A stretch of 10,304 nucleotides of DNA from assembly GCA_910589635.1 (NCBI GenBank), contig CAJUTD010000098.1, positions 1 to 10,304 of the forward strand, written 5' to 3'. Shown piece by piece: positions 1 to 6,926 of the stretch. The notes below the pieces were generated by a model. The model worked only from the letters and a program-made list of their open reading frames with translations, did not search any database and was not told where the DNA came from. The position numbers and the translations under genes were made by a program. The DNA is from an uncultured Lachnospiraceae bacterium (lineage in GTDB: Bacteria; Bacillota; Clostridia; Lachnospirales; Lachnospiraceae). Positions within the stretch are counted from its first letter, which is position 1. Each line of letters starts with the position of its first letter.

Positions 1-117
1 ATGGAAACCTTTTGAACGGATGAAAACTTTATTGATTGCTTCGTGCGACAGCCCCCTTTTGGCAAAGAGTTATTATCTGTGAACAGTAACAAATCAATGA
101 CAACAAGGAGGATTGTT

Positions 118-963
118 ATGAGATACAAGGTTCTGGTGACAGGGAAGAATGAGTCTGCAATTACGGCTTTTTTTGAGCATACTTCCGATAATTTTATGGT
201 TCTAAGTACTTCGACGCGTTATGAAGATATTGTGGGCCATATAGATTATTTTGTGCCGCACGTTTTTGTATACTGCCTCCACAATGAGACGCGGGATAAT
301 ATTGTGCAGATGTTGAGCGTTAATTCCAGGCTGATGCGTTCCGGTATACCATGCGTGATCCTCGGCGCCAAGGACGATTGTGACGAATTTGAACGGATTG
401 CAGTAGGCGTGGCGAGCCTGGTTTTACATAGGCCGCTCTCTGCGACCGCTATTCAGGAGAAAGTTCTCAAATTTATGGAGGAGCGGCGTGCCAAAGGCAA
501 GGTCAGTGAAGATGATGTGATGCCTGGGGAACTTGATCCGCCGTTTGCGCAAGAAGCCGATGCGGACGAGACGGTAGTGGAAGAAGTGGAGATTGAGCCG
601 CGCAAGAAGCATATTCTTGTGGTGGATGACAATGTGATGATGTTGAAACTCATCAAGGAACACCTGCACGACAAATATGATGTGGCAACTGCCGTCAGCG
701 GTAAGGTTGCTATGAAATTTTTAGAGAGAAGAACAACGGACTTAATTTTGCTCGATTATATTATGCCGCAGGAAAATGGTATTACGATATTAGAAAAGCT
801 ACGTGCAAAGGAGGAGACGAAAGACATACCGGTGATTTTCCTGACCGGGGTGACAGAGCGCAAGAAGATAAAGGAGGCGCTCTGCTTAAAGCCTCAGGGT
901 TATCTGCTTAAGCCGGTCGACCATGATAAGCTGATGGAGGAAATTGCGAAGTTTATCGGATAA
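118..963 (+). CDS. Response regulator with degenerate N-terminal and intact C-terminal receiver domains
   Basis: This 281-residue cytoplasmic protein probably receives a phosphoryl group from the hybrid kinase that starts 20 bases downstream. The C-terminal receiver (about 164-281) is complete: acidic pair D170/D171 in ILVVDD, phospho-acceptor D213 in LLDY, T243 in FLTG and K265 in LLKP. The N-terminal 120 residues show an alternating strand/helix pattern like a receiver, but the acceptor position reads VFVYCL and the Lys position reads HRPL, so it looks like a pseudo-receiver. An acidic linker (about 129-162) joins the two. No DNA-binding or enzymatic output domain is present, so output may be by protein interaction or phosphotransfer. 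The start at 118 is chosen because AAGGAGG (105-111) lies 6 bases upstream; the frame stays open to a GTG at 43 that lacks such a site. The receiver call is firm; the pseudo-receiver and partner are inference. Confidence 0.9.
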   Translation: MRYKVLVTGKNESAITAFFEHTSDNFMVLSTSTRYEDIVGHIDYFVPHVFVYCLHNETRDNIVQMLSVNSRLMRSGIPCVILGAKDDCDEFERIAVGVASLVLHRPLSATAIQEKVLKFMEERRAKGKVSEDDVMPGELDPPFAQEADADETVVEEVEIEPRKKHILVVDDNVMMLKLIKEHLHDKYDVATAVSGKVAMKFLERRTTDLILLDYIMPQENGITILEKLRAKEETKDIPVIFLTGVTERKKIKEALCLKPQGYLLKPVDHDKLMEEIAKFIG

Positions 964-983
964 AGCAAAGGGGGATGCGGCTT

Positions 984-3677
984 ATGAAGATAGATTATGG
1001 AGAAATGAAACTGACAGACCTCATAGACAGAGAGATTTTGCAGAAGGTACAGGACGGCTTTGCCAATATGACGGGCATGGCGGCGTTGACGACGGAAACG
1101 GACGGTACGGCTGTGACGGAGGGCAGCAATTTCTCTGATTTCTGTATGCGGTACACGAGAGGGTCTGAAATTGGCTGTGAGCGTTGCAAACAGTGTGACA
1201 GCCAGGGCGCGAGCCTGGCATTGGAGCGAGGAGAATCCGTAGTCTACTTCTGTCATGCCGGCCTTATGGATTTTGCTGCGCCGATTATGGCCGAGGATAA
1301 GATGGTGGGCTGTTTTATTGGCGGTCAGGTACTTACGGAATCTCCTGACCCGGAGCAGGTGTTAACGATTGCGCAAGAAATTGGCGTGGACGGGCAGGAA
1401 TATCTAAGGGCGGTGGAAAAGGTCAATATTTTGGAGCAGAAGACGATTGACAGCGCCGCAAAATTCCTCTACATGATTGCCGATGTTCTCTCAGAGATGG
1501 CCTATAACAAATATCTTGTTTATCGGGCCAATCAGGAACTTGAACGGTCGTCGCACATGAAATCGGATTTTCTTGCCAATATGAGCCATGAGATCAGAAC
1601 GCCTATGAATGCAGTTATCGGCATGGCGGAAATGGCGCTCAGGGAGGAGCTGCCGCCGGCGGCAAAGAATTATATTAATCAGATTAAAGACGCTGGCAAA
1701 TCCCTACTCACAATCATCAACGATATATTAGATTTTTCTAAAATTGAGTCCGGCAAAATGGATATCAATGAGGTGGAATATGAATTGATGTCCATGGTCT
1801 ATGACGTCGCCAATATTGTGATGGCGAGACTGAAAGAAAAAGATGTAGAATTGATTGTCGATATTGTGCCAGATCTGCCGAACAAGCTGTGGGGAGATAA
1901 TCTGAGGATAAAACAGATTCTTTTGAATCTCACGAATAACGCAGTGAAGTTTACCTCACAGGGAAGAATTATTTTAAAAATGGATTATTTTAAAACGGCT
2001 TCCGATCAGGTGGTGTTGGATATTTCCGTTGAAGATACCGGGATCGGGGTCAAAAAGGAAGATTTGGGCAAATTGTTCCAATCCTTCCAGCAGGTGGATA
2101 GCAAGAGAAATCGCAATATAGAAGGTACAGGGCTGGGGCTCGCCATCTGTAAGAGCTTATTGACGTTGATGAACGGCAATATCTGGGTGGAGAGTGAATA
2201 TGGGAAGGGAAGCAGATTTTCCTTTGTGCTCCCGCAGCAGATTGTTGACGAATCCCCAGGCATTGTGATTAAAGAGCCGGAAACTGCATTGCTGGCGGGA
2301 TTGATCTCTAACCCATATGTCTGGGAGCGGTTCTGCTCCGATGCAGAACGTCTTGGCGTGGAATGCATCAGGCTTCTTTCAGTGAAAGAATTTGACCAGT
2401 TGCCAAGTGATAAGAGGAACTTCCTGTTTATAGAGTACCCGATGTTTACAGAGTTGGTGGAAGGGTATGTCAGGAGCCATCCCAGGATTACTGCTGTTTT
2501 GCTGGTCGGCTTTTATGACCATGTGGAATTGAATATCCCCAATCTTCTGGTGGTGAAAAAACCGCTGTTTGCATTAAATATCGCCTTAATTCTCAATGGG
2601 GAGCGTCTGCATTTTGAGAATGACGAGGAGGAGAAGGAATTTGATTTCATTGCTCCGGACGCCCATATTCTGATTGTCGATGATAATCCCGTTAATCTGA
2701 CGGTGGCAGAAGGGCTGTTGGAGCCCTTGAAAATGCAGATAGATACTGTTACCAGCGGCCCGGCTGCTATCAATAAAATTGCCAGTTTCCACTATGACAT
2801 GATTTTTATGGACCATATGATGCCGGAGATAGACGGGGTGGAGACGACGCATATTATCCGGCGATTTCATTCAGAGTATAACGACGTGCCAATCATTGCT
2901 TTCACGGCCAATGCCGTGGAGGGGACGAAGGAGATGTTCTGTCGGGAGGGGATGAATGATTTCATTGCCAAACCAATTGAAATCCGCATTATGGTGGATA
3001 AGGTAAGGCAGTGGCTTCCGGTGGAGAAGATTAAGAAAGTGTCGCTGATTTGCGACGCCCATGATAATAAGCCGCAAATTTCAGAGCCGATTGTGGTGGG
3101 CGATTTAGATATTGATTTGGCGATGGGCTTGTTAGTCAATGAAGAGTTATTCTGGAAAACCTTGAAAGTATATTACCGCAGTATTCAGAAGAAAGCGGAG
3201 ACTATCAAAGCAATGGAAGAGCAGGAGGATTGGACGGGATACACGATTGAAGTCCATGCGCTTAAGAGCGCGTCCAAACAGATCGGCGCTGTGTCTCTGT
3301 CTGAGAAAGCGGCAGCTTTGGAGAAGGCAGGAAATGCCAGGGATGTGGCGGCGATACATAGGGATACGGATGAAATGTTAGAGCAGTATCTGAGTTATCT
3401 GCCTGTGTTGGAGCCATTTTGCGCGGAGGAAGAGGAGGATGAGGCCGGCAAGGAAGATATTTCTAACGGTACACTCAAAGAGTATTTTGCTAGGATGAGG
3501 GCTGCGGTGGAGGATTTGGATATAGATCATATGGAGGAGGTTATTCATGATATGAACCATTTCCGTTATCGGGCGGGACAAGATGAATTTTTTGAGCAGC
3601 TCAAAGAAGCAGTGGAGGATGTGGACGTTGACCAGTGTGAGGAGACGCTGCGGAAGTGGGAAGAAAGTTTGAGGTAA
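984..3677 (+). CDS. PocR-domain hybrid sensor histidine kinase with receiver and HPt domains
   Basis: This 897-residue hybrid kinase has an N-terminal PocR-type ligand-binding domain (about 8-180; conserved-looking C54, C65, C68, C71 and the YFCHAGL/GGQV motifs). A HisKA domain follows with phospho-acceptor H202 in ANMSHEIRTPMN, then a HATPase domain with N-box NLTNNAVKF, G1 DTGIG (351-355) and G2 GTGLGLA (381-387). Residues about 428-540 resemble a receiver lacking its acidic pocket, with E484 where the acceptor Asp would be. A true receiver follows (D566/D567, D610, T641, K663), then an HPt domain with H758 in HALKSASKQIG, and a helical tail with a repeated motif. No transmembrane segment is evident, so sensing is probably cytoplasmic. 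The ATG at 984 is preferred over the one at 975 because GGGGG (970-974) sits 9 bases upstream of it but abuts the other. The PocR ligand cannot be read from sequence. It is likely an operon with the regulator at 118. Confidence 0.93.
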   Translation: MKIDYGEMKLTDLIDREILQKVQDGFANMTGMAALTTETDGTAVTEGSNFSDFCMRYTRGSEIGCERCKQCDSQGASLALERGESVVYFCHAGLMDFAAPIMAEDKMVGCFIGGQVLTESPDPEQVLTIAQEIGVDGQEYLRAVEKVNILEQKTIDSAAKFLYMIADVLSEMAYNKYLVYRANQELERSSHMKSDFLANMSHEIRTPMNAVIGMAEMALREELPPAAKNYINQIKDAGKSLLTIINDILDFSKIESGKMDINEVEYELMSMVYDVANIVMARLKEKDVELIVDIVPDLPNKLWGDNLRIKQILLNLTNNAVKFTSQGRIILKMDYFKTASDQVVLDISVEDTGIGVKKEDLGKLFQSFQQVDSKRNRNIEGTGLGLAICKSLLTLMNGNIWVESEYGKGSRFSFVLPQQIVDESPGIVIKEPETALLAGLISNPYVWERFCSDAERLGVECIRLLSVKEFDQLPSDKRNFLFIEYPMFTELVEGYVRSHPRITAVLLVGFYDHVELNIPNLLVVKKPLFALNIALILNGERLHFENDEEEKEFDFIAPDAHILIVDDNPVNLTVAEGLLEPLKMQIDTVTSGPAAINKIASFHYDMIFMDHMMPEIDGVETTHIIRRFHSEYNDVPIIAFTANAVEGTKEMFCREGMNDFIAKPIEIRIMVDKVRQWLPVEKIKKVSLICDAHDNKPQISEPIVVGDLDIDLAMGLLVNEELFWKTLKVYYRSIQKKAETIKAMEEQEDWTGYTIEVHALKSASKQIGAVSLSEKAAALEKAGNARDVAAIHRDTDEMLEQYLSYLPVLEPFCAEEEEDEAGKEDISNGTLKEYFARMRAAVEDLDIDHMEEVIHDMNHFRYRAGQDEFFEQLKEAVEDVDVDQCEETLRKWEESLR

Positions 3678-3780
3678 ACAATGTTTATGCCCAAAAAGCA
3701 ACGATAACAATTACAGTCAAATAATTTTCGTGTTAGGACAGATAAATATATGTTTTTTGTGCATATATCTTCCCGGTGCA

Positions 3781-3789
3781 TGATATATT
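3781..3789 (+). promoter_or_regulatory. Possible extended -10 promoter for the subtilase gene
   Basis: TGATATATT matches an extended -10 element (TGn followed by TATATT, 5 of 6 to TATAAT). No good -35 is seen at normal spacing. It lies just before the long inverted repeat, so transcription would begin inside the repeat's left arm, and the repeat could act as an operator rather than an RNA hairpin. The call is weak because the surrounding sequence is AT-rich. Confidence 0.25.
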
Positions 3790-3791
3790 TT

Positions 3792-3853
3792 AACAGTTCA
3801 GCGGTTGCCTGTGTAATTTCCATTACGCGAAACAGGCAATCGGCTGGACTGTT
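3792..3853. repeat. Long imperfect inverted repeat upstream of the subtilase
   Basis: The arms at 3792-3812 and 3832-3853 pair over 21 positions with two G-T wobbles and one bulged G (3842). An inner stem GTAAT/ATTAC (3813-3817 with 3822-3826) caps it with a TTCC loop. There is no T-run on either side, so it does not look like a Rho-independent terminator. It ends 8 bases before the in-frame ATG at 3862 and 68 bases before the preferred start at 3922. It may be an mRNA leader structure, an operator or a dispersed palindrome. The rest of 3678-3861 is AT-rich, and I saw no gene in it. Confidence 0.75.
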
Positions 3854-3921
3854 GAAGATTAATGGGAGCTTTTATAACTAGAGTGTTGGATAATATGCCA
3901 TGGGGGAGGAAACAAAACACG

Positions 3922-5508
3922 ATGGAAAGTGAAAAATTTGAGAATCTTTTAAATCTTGCCTTAGACGCCACGGAGCGCGAGCGGGAAAAATCTTTAAATC
4001 TCGGTGTAGGCTATGATCCGGAGGAGAAACGCTGGGAGTTGATCGTCAAATACTCGGGCGATATCATGCGGCTTTCCCGGGAGAATCCACAAATCCGTGT
4101 GGATGAACTGAGCAATGAGTATGCCATTTTAAACGTACCGGAATCTGCTATAGATGAGGTGGCAGATGCAGTGGAAGTAGAATATGTGGAAAAGCCCAAA
4201 CGGCTGTATTTTGCGGTGCGGGAGGGCAAGCAGGCGTCCTGTATCACGCCGCTTCAGAGTGCAAGGTATAATCTGACAGGACAAGGGGTGATTGTAGCAA
4301 TTCTGGATTCTGGGATTGATTACAGTCACCCCGATTTTCGTAATGCGGATGGCAGCACGCGGATTCTTGCTTTATATGATGAGACGCTGGATCGGGAATT
4401 TACAGCGGAACAAATCAATGAGGCCATAAATGCGCCAAACGAGCAAGAACGTTTCCGGCTTGTGCCCAGTCGTGATACTTCAGGCCATGGCACGCATGTG
4501 GCCGGCATCGCGGCGGGAAACGGCAGGGCGTCCGATGGCGTAAATCGAGGCGTCGCCTATGAAAGTCCTCTGCTTGTAGTGAAGCTGGGCACAGCACAGC
4601 CAGATGGGTTCCCGCGCACGACTCAGCTTATGCGCGCTTTGGATTACGTTGTCGAAAAAGCCTTGCAGCTAAAAATGCCTATGGCAGTCAATATGAGTTT
4701 TGGCAACAATTACGGTTCACACAGCGGGACGGCGTTGCTTGAGAGTTATATCAATGATATGTCAAATTATTGGAAAACTGTGATCTCTGTGGGAACCGGG
4801 AACGAAGGAGCCGCGAGGGGACATACTTCGGGAATCCTTACACAAGGGCAGGAGCGGGAAATTGAGCTGGGCGTCGGCGCCTATGAGGCGGCTTTGAGCC
4901 TGCAAATATGGAAATCTTATGTGGATGATTATGATATTTTACTGGAACATCCTTCCGGCAGACGAATCGGACCGATACAGCAGATTCAAGGGCCGCAGCG
5001 GTTTGTGATGGGGCAGACGGAAATCCTGCTCTATTATGGAGAACCGAGCCCGTATAACCTCTATCAGGAAATTTATATTGATTTCCTGCCGGCCGCTTCT
5101 TACATTGATTCCGGGGTTTGGCGCGTGATATTGACGCCGGAACGGATCGTGCGGGGAAATTATGATATGTGGCTTCCAGGACAGACAGTGCTCAATCAGG
5201 GAACCGGATTTTTGTATCCGACGGAAGAAACGACCTTGACAATTCCCTCTACGGCAGAAAAAGTAGTGTCGGTTGCAGCTTATGACGCCAGGTACGACCG
5301 ACTTGCGGAATTTTCCGGGCGCGGTTACACGAGGCAGACAAATCAGGTAAAACCGGATTTGGCAGCCCCGGGCGTAGCCGTCAATTCAGCGGCTCCCGGC
5401 GGTGGTTATGCGGTGCGCAGCGGGACTTCCATGGCGACGCCGTTTGTTACCGGAAGTGCGGCGCTTTTGATGCAGTGGGGGGAGCGTGTTATGATATTGC
5501 CAAGTTAG
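3922..5508 (+). CDS. Csp-like subtilisin family (S8) serine protease, C-terminally truncated
   Basis: This 528-residue subtilase has the full catalytic set: D129 in AILDSGIDYSHPDF, H189 in SGHGTHVAG, oxyanion N294 in GTGNEG and S503 in SGTSMATP. Residues 1 to about 100 look like a pro-region. An insert of about 150 residues (roughly 305-455) between the oxyanion Asn and the serine motif matches the jelly-roll-containing layout of clostridial Csp-type subtilases. No signal peptide is seen. The protein ends only about 25 residues past the catalytic serine with MQWGERVMILPS, whereas relatives continue for several tens of residues, so the 3' end looks lost. The start at 3922 follows GGAGG (3905-3909) at 12 bases; the frame is open to an ATG at 3862 with no good ribosome site. 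The substrate is unknown. A spore-germination role like CspB is possible but unsupported here. Confidence 0.88.
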   Translation: MESEKFENLLNLALDATEREREKSLNLGVGYDPEEKRWELIVKYSGDIMRLSRENPQIRVDELSNEYAILNVPESAIDEVADAVEVEYVEKPKRLYFAVREGKQASCITPLQSARYNLTGQGVIVAILDSGIDYSHPDFRNADGSTRILALYDETLDREFTAEQINEAINAPNEQERFRLVPSRDTSGHGTHVAGIAAGNGRASDGVNRGVAYESPLLVVKLGTAQPDGFPRTTQLMRALDYVVEKALQLKMPMAVNMSFGNNYGSHSGTALLESYINDMSNYWKTVISVGTGNEGAARGHTSGILTQGQEREIELGVGAYEAALSLQIWKSYVDDYDILLEHPSGRRIGPIQQIQGPQRFVMGQTEILLYYGEPSPYNLYQEIYIDFLPAASYIDSGVWRVILTPERIVRGNYDMWLPGQTVLNQGTGFLYPTEETTLTIPSTAEKVVSVAAYDARYDRLAEFSGRGYTRQTNQVKPDLAAPGVAVNSAAPGGGYAVRSGTSMATPFVTGSAALLMQWGERVMILPS

Positions 5509-5524
5509 CAGGAATGCGATAAAT

Positions 5525-5573
5525 AAAAGGGATTTCCGCAGAGTGTTCTTTTCGGAACTGCCCTTTATTTTTT
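5525..5573 (+). terminator. Rho-independent terminator after the subtilase
   Basis: Outer stem AAAGGG/CCCTTT (5526-5531 with 5561-5566) and inner stem TTCCG/CGGAA (5534-5538 with 5553-5557) are followed by ATTTTTT (5567-5573). This is a classic intrinsic terminator, 17 bases after the subtilase stop and only 3 bases after a stop codon in another frame (TAA 5520-5522). Confidence 0.92.
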
Positions 5574-5640
5574 GGTTGGCAAAACTTAGGAGCCAATCTG
5601 CATCTTGGGAAAAGAATCTGTGAAAATGGGAAACAATATC

Positions 5641-5669
5641 TTGCCTGGAATTATTTCAGATGATAAAAT
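5641..5669 (+). promoter_or_regulatory. Probable sigma-A promoter for the lysR-type gene
   Basis: TTGCCT (5641-5646, 4 of 6 to the -35 consensus) and TAAAAT (5664-5669, 5 of 6 to -10) are separated by 17 bases. The predicted start near 5676 leaves a leader of only about 16 bases that just includes the ribosome site. The preceding 5574-5640 shows no gene. Confidence 0.5.
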
Positions 5670-5691
5670 TTAAAAATGTGGAGGTGTTGCA

Positions 5692-6579
5692 ATGGAGATT
5701 AGAGTGCTTCGGTATTTCCTTGCGGTGGTGCGGGAAGGGGGAAGTAACCGTGCCGCAGAGATTTTACATATTACGCAGCCAACTTTGAGCCGTCAGTTGT
5801 CACAGTTGGAAGAAGAAGTCGGCGTGAAACTATTTCATAGAGGGGCAAGGAAAATTACGCTTACCAATGAGGGGATATTGCTCCGCCGCCGTGCGGAGGA
5901 AATTCTATCGCTGGTTGACAAGACAGAAAAAGAATTGATTGAGCAGGAAGATTGTGTGGATGGAAAGATTGTGGTTGGCTGTGGTGAGCTGGCCGCTGTG
6001 CAGCTGCTCCCTGATCTGTTCAAGACGTTCAGCAAGAAATATCCGCTTGTCAGTTATGATATTTATACAGCAAATGCCGATCTGGTAAAAGAGCAGATGG
6101 AAAGAGGGCTAGTCGATATTGGCATTCTGTTAGAGCCAATCGACATTGGAAAATTTGATTTTATCCGGTTAAATAGAAAAGAACGGTGGGTAGTCCTGAT
6201 GCAGCCTGATGACCCTCTGGCAGAAAAAGAAGCGGTTGCTGCAAGTGATTTTGAAGGACAGCCAATCATTTTACCCCGCCGGATGAATGTGCAGAATGAA
6301 CTGGCAAATTGGTTTGGGGATTCTTTTGAACATCTTCGAGTTTTATTTACAAGCAATTTAAGTACAAACAGCGCGATCATGGTACGGAAAGGATTAGGGT
6401 ATTCCTTTGTTATTGAAGGTGCCGTGCCGTTTTGGGATAGAAATGAAATTGTTTACCGCCCGTTGTACCCGGAACTGTCTGCCAATAGTGTGATCGCATG
6501 GGAAAAGCAGCAGCCGTTCAGTTTGGCTGTGACGAAATTTATAGAACATATAAAATTGACATATGCTTTTAAGGCATAA
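5692..6579 (+). CDS. LysR-family transcriptional regulator
   Basis: The product is 295 residues, the usual length for the family. The N-terminal winged helix-turn-helix (about 1-60) carries the signature recognition segment ITQPTLSRQLSQLEEEVG and the wing LFHRGARKITLTNEG. A coiled linker helix (about 60-88) leads into an effector-binding domain in two lobes (about 88-295, starting GKIVVGCGELAAVQLLP). It probably binds DNA as a tetramer and responds to a small molecule that cannot be named from sequence. The start is supported by GGAGG (5680-5684), 7 bases upstream. The gene has its own promoter and terminator, so it is a single-gene unit. The next gene, encoding flavodoxin domains on the same strand, is a plausible target because lysR-type genes are often found near flavodoxin genes in related bacteria, but that is inference. 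Confidence 0.93.
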   Translation: MEIRVLRYFLAVVREGGSNRAAEILHITQPTLSRQLSQLEEEVGVKLFHRGARKITLTNEGILLRRRAEEILSLVDKTEKELIEQEDCVDGKIVVGCGELAAVQLLPDLFKTFSKKYPLVSYDIYTANADLVKEQMERGLVDIGILLEPIDIGKFDFIRLNRKERWVVLMQPDDPLAEKEAVAASDFEGQPIILPRRMNVQNELANWFGDSFEHLRVLFTSNLSTNSAIMVRKGLGYSFVIEGAVPFWDRNEIVYRPLYPELSANSVIAWEKQQPFSLAVTKFIEHIKLTYAFKA

Positions 6580-6600
6580 AAAACTATATAAAACAAGTAT

Positions 6601-6629
6601 TTGATATAGAATAGTGAAGTCGTTACAAT
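6601..6629 (+). promoter_or_regulatory. Strong sigma-A promoter overlapping the lysR terminator
   Basis: TTGATA (6601-6606, 5 of 6) and TACAAT (6624-6629, 5 of 6) have an ideal 17-base spacer. The predicted transcription start is near 6636. Its -10 overlaps the left arm of the terminator (6627-6636), so RNA begun here would lack that arm and pass through. It probably drives the flavodoxin-domain gene with a leader of about 290 bases. Confidence 0.6.
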
Positions 6630-6681
6630 ATGAGTGTAAAAGGAAAGGCATTAATTGCCCGGACTTAGCACTCATATTTTT
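6627..6681 (+). terminator. Rho-independent terminator of the lysR-type gene
   Basis: Perfect 10-base arms AATATGAGTG (6627-6636) and CACTCATATT (6669-6678) end in TTTTT (6677-6681). The 32-base loop contains a small GGC/GCC stem. It lies 47 bases after the lysR stop. Confidence 0.75.
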
Positions 6682-6684
6682 ACT

Positions 6685-6733
6685 CTATAGGAAAGAACTT
6701 GTCACGCTAAAGCGTGAAAGTTTCTTCCTATAG
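6685..6733. repeat. 49-base near-perfect palindrome
   Basis: It begins CTATAGGAA and ends TTCCTATAG, with a core CACGCT/AGCGTG around a tiny loop (6709-6710). The arms match over about 23 positions apart from small offsets near GAACTT/AAGTTTC. It follows the lysR terminator by 3 bases and has no T-run on either side. In a transcript from the 6601-6629 promoter it would form a very stable leader hairpin. It could also be a dispersed palindromic repeat or a protein-binding site. Confidence 0.8.
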
Positions 6734-6762
6734 AATAAAAAACAATATGCGCACTCGCACAA

Positions 6763-6924
6763 ATGGAAAAGCTAAAGTTTTATGTAAGCAAAGGGCTTTT
6801 GTCCAGGACAACAGCAAAGGATGGCGGTTCTGATTATAAAGAGGAAAATGAAGAAATCCAACGGAAACAGCAGATTTTAGACAGGATTGATTATTGTATA
6901 TATGAATTAAAAACGGAGGAATGA
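6763..6924 (+). pseudogene. Small open frame resembling the C-terminal tail of a MerR-family regulator
   Basis: This open frame encodes 53 residues starting MEKLKFYVSKGLLSR and ending IDYCIYELKTEE. The end resembles the dimerising coiled coil of MerR-family regulators, where a run of charged heptads leads to an IDYKI-like motif. The N-terminal helix-turn-helix is missing and there is no ribosome binding site before the ATG. The open frame extends back only to 6739 after a stop at 6736-6738. Its stop (6922-6924) overlaps the flavodoxin gene's ribosome site region, so the old gene was probably co-transcribed with it. I read it as a remnant. It could instead be a non-coding leader or a real small gene. 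Confidence 0.35.
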
Positions 6925-6926
6925 AT

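Noticed and set aside
2..82. Open frame from the left edge to TGA at 80-82 that could be the tail of an upstream gene.
   Set aside because: Only 26 codons with no recognisable motif; it could equally be non-coding leader. The region before 118 was left unannotated.
43..117. Longer N-terminus for the response regulator from a GTG at 43.
   Set aside because: A strong AAGGAGG sits just before the ATG at 118, and the extra residues do not fit the start of a receiver-like domain.
3792..3853. Hairpin as a terminator for the kinase gene.
   Set aside because: No T-run follows it on the + strand, and none on the - strand either.
6834..6906. Promoter close to the flavodoxin gene (TATAAA at 6835, TAGACA/TATGAA at 6878-6906).
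   Set aside because: Spacing is wrong for the first, and the second would start RNA inside the ribosome site; the 6601-6629 promoter is better.
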